NCBI RefSeq assembly: GCF_014192395.1
Contig: NZ_JACHXW010000017.1
Location: 107,430-159,400 of the forward strand
Source: Paenibacillus endophyticus
GTDB lineage: Bacteria; Bacillota; Bacilli; Paenibacillales; Paenibacillaceae
Length of the DNA: 51,971 nt
Direction of reading: 5' to 3'
In this document: positions 7,963-16,172 of the stretch, one piece after another
How the letters are laid out: each line of letters begins with the position of its first letter
How positions within the stretch are numbered: the stretch's first letter is position 1
The notes under the pieces: generated by a model
Told to the model about the DNA's origin: nothing
Seen by the model: only the letters and a program-made list of their open reading frames with translations
The model's database searches: none
Program-made: the position numbers and the translations under genes

Positions 7963-8970
7963 ATGAGCAGCTATCGCAAGGTTTTGGTAACAGGGGCAGA
8001 TGGTTTTATTGGATCACATTTGACAGAAGCATTAATTCGCAGTGGGTATGAGGTCCGTGCCTTTACTATGTATAATTCATTTAATACTTGGGGATGGTTG
8101 GATCAGTGTGCAGAAGATGTTTGCGGGAAATTCGAAGCGTTTGCAGGCGATATCCGTGATCCTTATGGTGTGAAGGAAGCGATGAAAGGCTGCGATGCAG
8201 TACTGCATTTAGCAGCACTTATAGCCATTCCCTACTCCTATCATTCTCCAGACACTTACGTAGATACGAACATCAAGGGTACTTTAAACGTATTACAGGC
8301 AGGCCGTGAACTGCAGGTTTCCAAAATTATTCACACCTCTACAAGCGAGGTTTATGGAACTGCAAGATTCGTACCGATTACAGAGGAGCACCCGTTGCAG
8401 GGACAATCGCCATATAGCGCAACAAAGATTGCCGCAGATCAGTTAGCTTTATCTTTCTACCGCTCCTTTCAAACACCTGTGGGCATTATTAGACCATTTA
8501 ATACGTACGGGCCCCGTCAGTCTGCAAGAGCCGTTATTCCGACTATTATCACCCAGATAGCATCGGGTTATAAACAAATTAAATTGGGAACCATTCATCC
8601 CACCAGGGATTTCAATTATGTTCTGGACACGGTTAATGGCTTTATCGCAATGCTAGAGTCTAGCAATAGTATCGGAGAAGAAATAAATATAGGCAGCAAT
8701 TATGAAATTTCCATAGGCGATACGGCTAAACTCATCAGCAAGGTCATGAATAAGGATATTGAAATCGTAAGCGATGAAACGCGATTTAGGCCTGAGAAAA
8801 GTGAAGTAGAACGGTTATGGGCTGACAATTCGAAGGCTGAACGCCTTTTAGGCTGGACGCCTGAATTAGGAGGGATTCAAGGCTTTCGGCAAGGAATTGA
8901 AAAAACGGTACAATGGTTTACGGATCAAAACAATTTGTCGAGATACAAGGCCGATCAATATAATATATAA
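7963..8970 (+). CDS. legB: LegB-type NDP-N-acetylglucosamine 4,6-dehydratase (extended SDR)
   Basis: 335-residue extended short-chain dehydrogenase. The NAD-binding loop GADGFIGSHL starts near residue 11, TSTSEVYG lies near 123-130, and the catalytic pair is Y151-xxx-K155 (YSATK). PFNTYGPRQSARAVIPTII and the RDFNYVLDTVNGF block fit the NDP-sugar 4,6-dehydratase branch. In legionaminic acid synthesis LegB makes the 4-keto-6-deoxy sugar from a GDP- (or UDP-) linked GlcNAc. The following aminotransferase, 2-epimerase and NeuB-type genes make this the first committed enzyme here. AAGGAG precedes the ATG. A dTDP-glucose dehydratase is the main alternative, but no dTDP pathway genes are nearby. Confidence 0.88.
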   Translation: MSSYRKVLVTGADGFIGSHLTEALIRSGYEVRAFTMYNSFNTWGWLDQCAEDVCGKFEAFAGDIRDPYGVKEAMKGCDAVLHLAALIAIPYSYHSPDTYVDTNIKGTLNVLQAGRELQVSKIIHTSTSEVYGTARFVPITEEHPLQGQSPYSATKIAADQLALSFYRSFQTPVGIIRPFNTYGPRQSARAVIPTIITQIASGYKQIKLGTIHPTRDFNYVLDTVNGFIAMLESSNSIGEEINIGSNYEISIGDTAKLISKVMNKDIEIVSDETRFRPEKSEVERLWADNSKAERLLGWTPELGGIQGFRQGIEKTVQWFTDQNNLSRYKADQYNI

Positions 8971-8992
8971 TTTTAACATAGGAGGCCTTGCA

Positions 8993-10168
8993 ATGAGTAG
9001 AGAACGGTTACCAACGTTAATATTGGAGACTCTCCAGCAAGCACTTTCTAATCCCAAAAATTTCACAGCGCTGCATGAGCCGGCGTTCCAGGGAAGTGAA
9101 TGGGAATATATAAAGGAATGTCTGGATACAGGATGGGTATCCTCCGTAGGGCAATACGTTGATCAATTTGAGCGTAATCTCGCAGAATATACAGGCTCAC
9201 CATATGCTATTGCCGTTATGAACGGTACAGCGGCTCTTCATATCAGCTTGCTGTTAGCAGGCGTCCAAGCGAATGATGAAGTACTTATTCCATCATTAAC
9301 GTTCGTGGCAACCGCAAATGCCGTTTCGTATTGCGGCGCTATCCCGCATCTAATCGATGTAGCAAATCAAACAATGGGCGTAGATCCAGTTAAACTAGAT
9401 CAGTATTTGCAAGAGATTGTATACGTTAAAACGGATGGATATGCTTATAACCGGCAAACAGGGCGTAGAATCTCTGTTGTGGTTCCCATGCACACGTTTG
9501 GGCACCCGGTTGAATTAGATGCTCTAGTAGAGGTTTGCGAAAGATATCGGCTGGTGATGGTTGAAGACGCGGCAGAATCACTTGGCTCTTATTATAAAGG
9601 CCACCATACAGGGACCTATGGCAAATTGGCGGCATTGAGCTTTAATGGCAATAAAATTATTACAACCGGTGGCGGCGGAGCTGTTCTTACAGCGGATGAA
9701 GGGATAGCGAAAAGAGTAAAGCATTTGACGACAACCGCCAAAATTCCGCATCGTTGGGCTTTTCATCACGACGAAACAGCTTTTAATATGAGGATGCCTA
9801 ATTTGAATGCCGCTTTGGGCTGTGCACAATTAGAACAGCTGCCAGATTTTCTAATAAGAAAACGTAAGCTTGCACAACGGTATAAAGAATCGTTGCTGCA
9901 AGTAGACGGTGTACAGTGGTTCGAAGAACAGAATCATGTTTCAAGCAATTACTGGCTGAATGCCATTATATTGGATCAGTCTGATGAGCGATTAAGAAAC
10001 CAAATTCTAGATGCGACGAACGAAGCGGGCATTATGACTCGGCCAATATGGACTCCTATGCACCGTTTGCTCATGTATCAGGATTGCCCCCGGATGGATT
10101 TGAGTACCACTGAAGAGTTGGAAATGCGAGTCATTAATATTCCAAGCAGTGTGACATTAATGGAGTGA
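8993..10168 (+). CDS. legC: LegC-type PLP-dependent aminotransferase (DegT/DnrJ/EryC1 family)
   Basis: 391-residue sugar aminotransferase. It should convert the 4-keto product of LegB to the 4-amino sugar using an amino acid donor and pyridoxal phosphate. Family marks are the opening HEPAFQGSEWEYIKECLDTGWVS split across residues ~25-47, MNGTAALHISLLLAGV, VEDAAESLGSYY, and SFNGNKIITTGGGG, whose Lys (about residue 221) should carry PLP. The long opening with a helix before the core matches the LegC subgroup. The ATG at 8993 follows AGGAGG by 8 bases; an in-frame GTG at 8897 lies inside legB and has no ribosome binding site. Spacing from legB is 22 bases, so translation is probably coupled within one operon. 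Confidence 0.9.
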   Translation: MSRERLPTLILETLQQALSNPKNFTALHEPAFQGSEWEYIKECLDTGWVSSVGQYVDQFERNLAEYTGSPYAIAVMNGTAALHISLLLAGVQANDEVLIPSLTFVATANAVSYCGAIPHLIDVANQTMGVDPVKLDQYLQEIVYVKTDGYAYNRQTGRRISVVVPMHTFGHPVELDALVEVCERYRLVMVEDAAESLGSYYKGHHTGTYGKLAALSFNGNKIITTGGGGAVLTADEGIAKRVKHLTTTAKIPHRWAFHHDETAFNMRMPNLNAALGCAQLEQLPDFLIRKRKLAQRYKESLLQVDGVQWFEEQNHVSSNYWLNAIILDQSDERLRNQILDATNEAGIMTRPIWTPMHRLLMYQDCPRMDLSTTEELEMRVINIPSSVTLME

Positions 10169-10181
10169 GGGAGAAAACAAA

Positions 10182-11345
10182 GTGAGGAAAATATGCGTTG
10201 TTACAGGCTCTCGCGCTGAGTACGGCTTATTATATCCCCTATTGAAAGAGATACAGGCAGATCTGGAACTGAAACTGCAGCTGGTCGTAACAGGCATGCA
10301 TCTGGCTCCAGAGTTCGGGAACACATACAAAGAGATTTTGGATGATGGTTTTCATATTGATGAAAAGGTCGAGATGTTACTGTCAAGCGATACGCGAGTC
10401 GGGGTTACCAAATCAATGGGTTTAGGTCTGATTGGCTTTGCTGATGTGCTTAACCGTTTAAATCCTGATATCGTTGTGCTGCTTGGTGATCGCTTTGAAA
10501 CAATGGTAGCCGCACAAGCCGCGATGATCGCTAATATCCCTATTGCTCATCTTCATGGAGGAGAAAGCACGGAGGGGGTTTTGGATGAAGCCATTAGACA
10601 CTCTATTACAAAGATGTCACATCTGCACTTTGCTTCAACAGAAAAATATCGCAATAGAGTCATACAACTAGGGGAGCACCCAGATCGCGTATATAACGTG
10701 GGCGCAATAGGGCTAGATAATGTTCGGCAATTGAATTTACTTTCCAGAAAAGAGTTTGAAGCTTCAATTGATTTTAAGTTGGGAGCCGTGAACTTTTTAG
10801 TTACCTATCATCCTCTAACGCTCAAGCAAGCAAGCTCTGAGGAGCTGACTACAGCCTTGTTAGAGGCTTTAGACTATTTTAAACATGCCAATATCATTTT
10901 CACTAAACCGAATGCGGATACAAATGGTAGAATTATTGGCCATATGATAGATGATTACACTCAAAAAAACCCTGGGCGTACCGTAAGTTTCCAGTCACTT
11001 GGGAAACTAAGATATTTGAGCGCCTTGCAATATGTTGATGTTGTTATTGGGAACTCTTCTAGCGGTGTCATTGAGGTCCCTATGTTTAAAAAGCCAACAA
11101 TCGATATTGGTAATAGGCAGAAAGGTAGACTGAAGGGGTCAACCATAATAGAAACTTCAGAACAAAGTGAGGAAATTATTAAGTCCATATCCCAAGCACT
11201 CGATCCAATCTTTTTAAAATCAAATGTTGAAGAGGCCGTGTCCATATATGGGGATGGAATGACAGCCAAGAAAGTGAAACACGTTTTGAGGCATGTCGAT
11301 ATAGACGGAATAATTAACAAAAAGTTTTTTGAGGTTGAATTGTAA
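10182..11345 (+). CDS. legG: Hydrolysing NDP-sugar 2-epimerase (LegG/NeuC type)
   Basis: 387 residues, GTG start. UDP-N-acetylglucosamine 2-epimerase fold of the hydrolysing NeuC class, which releases the free 2-epimerised sugar for the NeuB-type synthase. Visible marks are TGSRAEYGLLYPLL at the N-terminus, VLLGDRFETM (about 100), AHLHGGESTEGVLDEAIRHS (about 121-140), VTYHPLT, and GNSSSGVIEVP near residue 290. GGGAG precedes the GTG, which follows legC by 13 bases. In this neighbourhood the substrate should be the di-N-acetylated 6-deoxy sugar rather than UDP-GlcNAc, but sequence alone cannot separate LegG from NeuC. The 154 bases after it hold no gene I can support. Confidence 0.9.
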   Translation: MRKICVVTGSRAEYGLLYPLLKEIQADLELKLQLVVTGMHLAPEFGNTYKEILDDGFHIDEKVEMLLSSDTRVGVTKSMGLGLIGFADVLNRLNPDIVVLLGDRFETMVAAQAAMIANIPIAHLHGGESTEGVLDEAIRHSITKMSHLHFASTEKYRNRVIQLGEHPDRVYNVGAIGLDNVRQLNLLSRKEFEASIDFKLGAVNFLVTYHPLTLKQASSEELTTALLEALDYFKHANIIFTKPNADTNGRIIGHMIDDYTQKNPGRTVSFQSLGKLRYLSALQYVDVVIGNSSSGVIEVPMFKKPTIDIGNRQKGRLKGSTIIETSEQSEEIIKSISQALDPIFLKSNVEEAVSIYGDGMTAKKVKHVLRHVDIDGIINKKFFEVEL

Positions 11346-11499
11346 GATGTAAGCCAGCAGTCGAAATTATATGTTGTTAGCAGTATACTCCATAATTTAG
11401 ATACATTCTTTAATTTATAACAGAGGTTTGATTACGTAACGTAGAGGGTAGTATCGCATAATAATCCATATGCGCAATTAGTTAAAGGGAGGTATTTGA

Positions 11500-12570
11500 A
11501 TGAGTGTATATATTATTGCTGAGGCTGGTGTTAATCATAACGGTTCGCTTCAATTGGCTAAGAAACTCGTTCATGCAGCAGTTGCAGCGGGTGCGGATGC
11601 TGTAAAGTTTCAAACCTTTCAAGCAGATAAACTCGTCAGCAGACATGCAGCCAAAGCGGACTACCAGAAAAAAACGACGGATGCGGAAGAATCGCAACTG
11701 GAGATGATACGTAGGCTCGAGTTGACAGCGGAAGATCACGTAGTGCTTATGAATGAGTGTCAAATGGCTGGGATTGAATTTTTGTCAACGCCGTTTGATC
11801 AATCGAGTCTTAAGCTATTGACAGAGCAATTAGGCTTGCGAACATTAAAAATATCTTCAGGAGATATTACAAATCTCCCTCTTCTACATCAAGCCGGCAA
11901 AAGTGGGGCCAACGTTATATTATCTACTGGAATATCAATACTTGGAGAGATCGAAGAAGCGTTAGGTGCTTTAGCTTTTGCCTATTTGGGAAACGAGAAC
12001 CTCCCTTCGTTATCTCGTTTCAGGGAGGCTTATTGTTCTGAGGAAGGACAGGCATTGCTGCGTAAGAAAGTGACCCTTCTGCATTGTACAACAGATTATC
12101 CTACTGCATATAGTGATGTTCACTTAAACAAAATGATTACCTTACGCCAAGCATTTGGTTTACTGACAGGATATTCTGATCACACCAATGGTTCAGAGAT
12201 ATCGGTATCGGCTGTTGCATTAGGAGCTACTGTCATTGAGAAGCACTTCACGTTAAATAAAATGTTAGATGGTCCTGACCATTTGGCATCAATGGAGCCT
12301 GAAGAGCTGCGCGGACTAGTTAGCCAAATTCGCAATGTAGAGCTGGCGATGGGAATATCAAATAAAATCCCGGCGGCTTCGGAGTTGCGCAATGCGAGTC
12401 CAGCTCGGAAAAGCATAGTTGCCGCACAACCGATTGCCATTGGGGAAAAAATGACAGAAGCCAATCTTACTTTAAAACGGCCAGGCAGTGGTTTGCCTCC
12501 TTCTGCGTACTGGAGTTTACTTGGCAAACAGGCGAGCAGAGCTTATAATGCGGATGATCTAATTGATTGA
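11500..12570 (+). CDS. legI: Legionaminic/N-acetylneuraminic acid synthase (NeuB family)
   Basis: 356 residues. Condenses a six-carbon amino sugar with phosphoenolpyruvate to a nine-carbon nonulosonic acid. The N-terminal TIM barrel starts IAEAGVNHNGSLQLAKKLV and contains DAVKFQTFQADKLV, FLSTPFDQSSL, KISSGDITNLPLL, LLHCTTDYPT, GYSDHTNGSE and EKHFTLNK. The C-terminal SAF (antifreeze-like) domain runs from about 295 (ARKSIVAAQPIAIGE to GLPPSAYWSLLGK). AGGGAGG precedes the ATG. The upstream 154-base gap holds a TTACGTAA palindrome but no convincing promoter, so the gene may be the last of the maf2 operon or have its own promoter. A terminator follows. LegI is favoured over NeuB because of legB and legC. 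Confidence 0.92.
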   Translation: MSVYIIAEAGVNHNGSLQLAKKLVHAAVAAGADAVKFQTFQADKLVSRHAAKADYQKKTTDAEESQLEMIRRLELTAEDHVVLMNECQMAGIEFLSTPFDQSSLKLLTEQLGLRTLKISSGDITNLPLLHQAGKSGANVILSTGISILGEIEEALGALAFAYLGNENLPSLSRFREAYCSEEGQALLRKKVTLLHCTTDYPTAYSDVHLNKMITLRQAFGLLTGYSDHTNGSEISVSAVALGATVIEKHFTLNKMLDGPDHLASMEPEELRGLVSQIRNVELAMGISNKIPAASELRNASPARKSIVAAQPIAIGEKMTEANLTLKRPGSGLPPSAYWSLLGKQASRAYNADDLID

Positions 12571-12615
12571 GATCATGCTTAATAGGGCGTTTGCATCAAG
12601 CTATAGATTTATTTA

Positions 12616-12650
12616 CCAGACCGCAAAGAGCTATATTCTTGCGGTTTTTC
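12616..12650 (+). terminator. Terminator after legI
   Basis: ACCGCAA(A)GA pairs with TCTTGCGGT (one bulged A), then TTTTTC. It ends the maf2-leg operon immediately before the promoter motif of the next transcript. Confidence 0.85.
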
Positions 12651-12651
12651 T

Positions 12652-12678
12652 TATTTTATAACGAGTGCTTACCGATAT
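12652..12678 (+). promoter_or_regulatory. Candidate sigma-D promoter for the ptmE-like/neuA pair
   Basis: TATT (12652-12655), N15, ACCGATAT (12671-12678), continuing ATAGAGTA, almost the same as at maf2 (ATAGGGTA). It lies 36 bases before the ATG and directly after a terminator, so the next gene needs a promoter here. Confidence 0.6.
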
Positions 12679-12714
12679 ATAGAGTACAAGCTAGGGCTAA
12701 AAGGGGGACTGAAA

Positions 12715-13764
12715 ATGAAACAGATCGATAAACTATTGATTTCACCACACACCTCCATATTGGAGGCTCTACATATTATTGATAAAGGCACCGTTCAAAT
12801 TGCACTTGTAGTTGATACTGATAAACGACTGATTGGAACAATAACAGATGGTGATATCCGCAGGGGGATATTAAGGGGAATCGATTTAAATAGCGAAGTA
12901 AATCTAATTATGAAAAACGATCCAATCACCTCGCTTGACGTGGACAGTAAAGATATTGTCTATGCAAAGATGAAGAACTATAACTTAAAACACATACCAA
13001 TAACGAATGCGGATGGGAAGATCCTACGACTAGAATTGCTCGGTGAGATCATTAAACTTGAACGCAGCGACAACTGGGTCGTTTTAATGGCGGGCGGGTT
13101 AGGGACAAGACTGGGTGAATTAACAAGGGACTGTCCTAAGCCGTTATTGAAAGTAGGTAGCAAGCCAATTCTTGAAGTGATATTGGAGAACTTCATCTCG
13201 AATGGGTTTTATCGGTTTATTATATCAGTTAACTATAAAGCAGATATGATTATGGAGTATTTTGGAAATGGATTGAAGTGGGGCGTTGAAATTATATACC
13301 TGCAGGAGAATAAACGGTTAGGTACTGCAGGAGCGTTAAGCTTATTACCGTTCATACCAGACAAACCTATACTTGTCATGAATGGGGATTTACTGACGAA
13401 AGTTAATTTCCAGCAATTACTTGATTTTCATTTGGATACAGGGGCAAAAGCTACAATGTGTGTCAGAGAATACGAGTTTCAAGTACCTTACGGTGTTGTC
13501 AAGGTGGATAATTATAGGCTTCAAAGCATAGAAGAGAAGCCCGTTCAACAATTTTTTATTAGTGGTGGAATCTATGTGATTTCCCCTGAGGTGCTGCATC
13601 ACATTCCTGAGCAAACATTTTATGATATGCCTTCATTGTTCGAAAAGCTGCTGCAGCTTAATGCACCAACTTCAGCATTTCCGATTCGGGAATATTGGAT
13701 GGATATCGGCAGAATGGATGACTTTGAACGAGCGAATAGCGAACATTTAGAAGGGATCTTCTAA
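12715..13764 (+). CDS. ptmE: CBS-pair sugar-1-phosphate nucleotidyltransferase (PtmE-like)
   Basis: 349 residues in two parts. Two CBS motifs occupy residues ~1-115 (IGTITDGDIRRGILRG, then LKHIPITNADGKIL). A nucleotidyltransferase domain starts at about 120 with WVVLMAGGLGTRLGEL and contains CPKPLLKVGSKPILE, LGTAGALSLLP and MNGDLLTKV. In Campylobacter jejuni a protein of this layout, PtmE, makes GDP-glucosamine for the GDP-linked legionaminic acid route; that role is transferred here by layout and context, and glucose-type substrates are possible. GGGGG precedes the ATG. It sits one base before neuA, and a terminator plus promoter motif separate it from legI. The CBS pair may sense a nucleotide (inference). 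Confidence 0.82.
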   Translation: MKQIDKLLISPHTSILEALHIIDKGTVQIALVVDTDKRLIGTITDGDIRRGILRGIDLNSEVNLIMKNDPITSLDVDSKDIVYAKMKNYNLKHIPITNADGKILRLELLGEIIKLERSDNWVVLMAGGLGTRLGELTRDCPKPLLKVGSKPILEVILENFISNGFYRFIISVNYKADMIMEYFGNGLKWGVEIIYLQENKRLGTAGALSLLPFIPDKPILVMNGDLLTKVNFQQLLDFHLDTGAKATMCVREYEFQVPYGVVKVDNYRLQSIEEKPVQQFFISGGIYVISPEVLHHIPEQTFYDMPSLFEKLLQLNAPTSAFPIREYWMDIGRMDDFERANSEHLEGIF

Positions 13765-13765
13765 T

Positions 13766-14473
13766 ATGATAAATGAGAAAAAGGTTTTGGCCATCATTCC
13801 TGCTAGAGGAGGCTCTAAGGGTGTTCCTGGTAAAAATATTCATAATCTTGCTGGAAAGCCGCTTATAGCATGGACGATCGAAGAGGCCAATAAATCGGTT
13901 TATATTGATCTAGTCATTGTTTCTTCTGACGACGAAGCCATAATACAAGCAGCCGTCGAATACGGAGGAAATGTCCCTTTTATTCGACCAGCGAGCCTGG
14001 CACAAGATGATACGTCCGGAATCTCACCGATTCTGCACGCAATCGAGCAAATCCCTGGTTATGACTATGTTGTTCTACTACAGCCTACGTCACCTCTAAG
14101 GAATTATAATGACATTGATAGTTGCATTGAGTTGTTTGTTGCTTCTGCCGCTACAGCGGCCGTATCGGTTACCGAGCAAGAGAAGAGCCCGTATTGGATG
14201 TTTCAATTAAATGAAGAAAATAGAATGAAACCAGTAATGGGCGAGGCAATAGCCGTACCGAGGCAGGACTTGCCTAAAGTTTATTCTCTGAATGGTGCTG
14301 TGTACGTTTCTAGTGTCGAGCAATTAAAGGAGACAGAATCATTTTTGACGGAAGAGACGGTGGCCTATGTTATGCCCCATGAAAGGTCCATCGATATCGA
14401 TACATTAACTGATTTTCGTTTATGCGAAATATTAATTGAAAGCAGTGCAAGCAAAACGATCGCGAACCGTTGA
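13766..14473 (+). CDS. legF: CMP-nonulosonic acid cytidylyltransferase (LegF/NeuA type)
   Basis: 235 residues. Activates the nonulosonic acid with CTP to the CMP-sugar donor. The N-terminal signature is IPARGGSKGVPGKNIHNLAG, followed by KPLIAWTIEEA, VSSDDEAI, VLLQPTSPLRN, YSLNGAVYVSS and IDIDTLTDFRLCE, all standard for the acylneuraminate cytidylyltransferase family. The ATG is one base after the stop of the ptmE-like gene, and the ribosome binding site (AAGGGA) lies inside that gene, so translation is coupled. It is the last intact gene of the island. With LegB, LegC, LegG and LegI it leaves only the N-acetyltransferase (LegH) step unassigned in this window. Confidence 0.92.
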   Translation: MINEKKVLAIIPARGGSKGVPGKNIHNLAGKPLIAWTIEEANKSVYIDLVIVSSDDEAIIQAAVEYGGNVPFIRPASLAQDDTSGISPILHAIEQIPGYDYVVLLQPTSPLRNYNDIDSCIELFVASAATAAVSVTEQEKSPYWMFQLNEENRMKPVMGEAIAVPRQDLPKVYSLNGAVYVSSVEQLKETESFLTEETVAYVMPHERSIDIDTLTDFRLCEILIESSASKTIANR

Positions 14474-14489
14474 ACTTCAAATATTTAAT

Positions 14490-14990
14490 TGGGTTTTATC
14501 AAAAGTGAATATTCAAGAGGAATCCACATTTTGTGATTTTGCGAAAATGTGTTCAATGATCGGGACGCTGTTATTTTGGATGTAGGCTGCGGAGCTAGCT
14601 GAGATGCCTTTTCTTTTGTGAAAGATGAATATCAAGTGATAGGCATTGTTAGCTCGTTCGCAGCTTTTACGTTGAATAAAACGACAGAAACAAGCTTGAA
14701 TTTGACAGAGTCCATCCTCAGCTTTAAGCAGTTGATATTTCTGATGGCAGGATCTAAGTGGCCTGGTGGCATCCATACGTCAGAATGCGATATACGGAAA
14801 CAAACAAAGTGGACTATATCTGAATTTAATTTCACAGCATAAACGAAACGATGGAAGAAGTTTGATTGTCTACCATGCCCTTATATCTAGATAAAAGAGA
14901 TTTTTTAGCAGCCGAACTTAGAACGATTGATAATCAGTAGTGAATCAAGATTTACAATGACCATTATCGGATATTTTATGATAAAAATGC
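14490..14990 (+). pseudogene. Decayed class I SAM-dependent methyltransferase
   Basis: No intact gene lies between neuA and the cold-shock gene, but three frames hold pieces of one methyltransferase. Frame one (from 14505) reads VNIQEESTFCDFAK. After a shift near 14545 comes NVFNDRDAVILDVGCGAS, a TGA at 14600-14602, then DAFSFVKDEYQVIGIVSS. ILDVGCG is motif I (SAM binding) and YQVIGI is motif II. After another shift, LRTIDNQ, two stops and NDHYRIFYD (14914-14980) resemble the C-terminal ARTI and DHYRRF segments I recall from this family. So it has at least two frameshifts, three stops and no usable start. It was probably a glycan-modifying methyltransferase (inference). No ribosome binding site or promoter was seen. 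Confidence 0.65.
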
Positions 14991-15061
14991 ATCTGTGTCT
15001 TTAAGAACTATATTGTGTACATTAGCTAAAACAGCGGTTGAATCCGCTTACAACAAATTGT

Positions 15062-15091
15062 TTGACAATTCCGTGAAGTCGGTGTTATAGT
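15062..15091 (+). promoter_or_regulatory. Sigma-A promoter of the cold-shock gene
   Basis: TTGACA (15062-15067), 18-base spacer, TATAGT (15086-15091). It predicts a 5' untranslated leader of about 55 bases, in keeping with cold-shock mRNAs that regulate translation by leader folding. Confidence 0.75.
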
Positions 15092-15153
15092 CAAATTGTG
15101 GGTTATACGAAGAGATGCCTCACAGTATTTGAAGATGAAGGGAATGTTTGCAC

Positions 15154-15351
15154 ATGCAAGGTAAAGTTAAATGGTTTAACGCAGAAAAAGGTTATGGGTT
15201 TATCGAGACTGAGCAAGGCGGCGACGTATTTGTTCATTTCTCCGCTATCCAAACTGAAGGTTTCAAAACACTTGAAGAAGGCCAATCCGTGGAGTTCGAT
15301 ATTGTTGAAGGCGCTCGTGGACCACAAGCAGCTAACGTAGTTAAACTGTAA
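15154..15351 (+). CDS. Cold-shock protein, CspA family
   Basis: 65-residue single cold-shock domain. RNP1 reads KGYGFIE and RNP2 reads DVFVHFS, in the order GKVKWFNAEKGYGFI...GGDVFVHFSAI, so it should bind single-stranded RNA/DNA and act as an RNA chaperone. The start is ATG at 15154, nine bases after AAGGGAA; an in-frame TTG at 15148 would add only two residues. It is a single-gene transcript with its own sigma-A promoter and terminator. It separates the glycosylation island from hpf-secA. The paralogue name (CspB, CspC, CspD) cannot be decided from sequence. Confidence 0.96.
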   Translation: MQGKVKWFNAEKGYGFIETEQGGDVFVHFSAIQTEGFKTLEEGQSVEFDIVEGARGPQAANVVKL

Positions 15352-15408
15352 TCATTCGGCTGATCCAGCCAACTTATATTTTGGATCATCACATATGCAT
15401 TTAACATC

Positions 15409-15436
15409 AGCTCCGGGTAACCGGGGCTTTTTTTTG
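15409..15436 (+). terminator. Terminator of the cold-shock gene
   Basis: AGCTCCGG / CCGGGGCT (15409-15416, 15421-15428) with a GTAA tetraloop, then eight T. A second 7-bp inverted repeat TGATCCA / TGGATCA (15361-15367, 15382-15388) lies between the stop codon and this terminator. Confidence 0.9.
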
Positions 15437-15548
15437 TTTCCTGTAGGGCGAATCATAATCGGTTAAGCAAGGCGTTGCTTTGGGTACAGGAGTCTATTAG
15501 TTCCATCGTATTATTTATCTGAAAATTCTAAATAAAACAAAAACTATT

Positions 15549-15577
15549 TTGATCTCAATGCTTACATATGCTATAAT
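15549..15577 (+). promoter_or_regulatory. Sigma-A promoter of hpf
   Basis: TTGATC (15549-15554), 17-base spacer, TATAAT (15572-15577), 26 bases before the hpf ATG with AAAGGAGGAG between. In Bacillus hpf also has stress (sigma-B) and sigma-H promoters; none was recognised here. Confidence 0.75.
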
Positions 15578-15603
15578 AAGACCATGTAAAGGAGGAGTTC
15601 CCC

Positions 15604-16149
15604 ATGAACTACAACATTCGAGGTCAACACTTTCAAGTGACAGATGCATTGAGAGACTACGTCGAAAAAAAACTCAGCCGATTGGATAAATATTTTGAAG
15701 CACCAATCACCTCCGATATTAATGTGACACTATCGGTTACCAAAGGCAAACATGCAGTTGAGGTGACCATTCCGCTCACCGGCGTTATGCTAAGAGCCGA
15801 GGAGAAAAGCGAGGATATGTACGCATCGATTGATGTGGTTGCGGACAAACTCGAACGTCAAATACGCAAACATAAAACGAAAGTAAATCGTAAGTTCCGC
15901 CAAGGCAGCGGCGTTCGCGCACTGTTTAAGGAAGAAGGCTCAGCAGTGGGCGTTCTTGAGGAAGAGGATGATTTGGAGCTGGTACGAACCAAACGCTTCG
16001 CACTCAAGCCAATGGATGTGGAAGAAGCGATTTTACAGATGAATATGGTAGGGCATAGCTTCTTCGTTTTCTCCAATGTAGACAACAAGGAAATCAGTGT
16101 TGTATACAAAAGAAGCGATGGCAAATATGGATTAATTGAGCAAGGCTAA
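15604..16149 (+). CDS. hpf: Long-form ribosome hibernation promoting factor (HPF/YvyD)
   Basis: 181 residues, the long form of Firmicutes. The N-terminal S30AE/RaiA domain (about 1-95, MNYNIRGQHFQVTDALRDYV...) binds the 30S decoding channel. A charged linker (about 96-125) joins it to the C-terminal dimerisation domain (about 126-181, LVRTKRFALKPMDVEEAI...GHSFFVFSN), which pairs two ribosomes into inactive 100S dimers. AAAGGAGGAG precedes the ATG and a terminator follows. The hpf-secA-prfB order matches yvyD-secA-prfB of Bacillus subtilis. Confidence 0.96.
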   Translation: MNYNIRGQHFQVTDALRDYVEKKLSRLDKYFEAPITSDINVTLSVTKGKHAVEVTIPLTGVMLRAEEKSEDMYASIDVVADKLERQIRKHKTKVNRKFRQGSGVRALFKEEGSAVGVLEEEDDLELVRTKRFALKPMDVEEAILQMNMVGHSFFVFSNVDNKEISVVYKRSDGKYGLIEQG

Positions 16150-16172
16150 ACGCCATTATACTTAACATCGAA

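Noticed and set aside
14618..14842. 74-residue frame after neuA as a gene
   Set aside because: Continuous in frame with the GCG motif before the TGA at 14600; better read as part of the broken methyltransferase.
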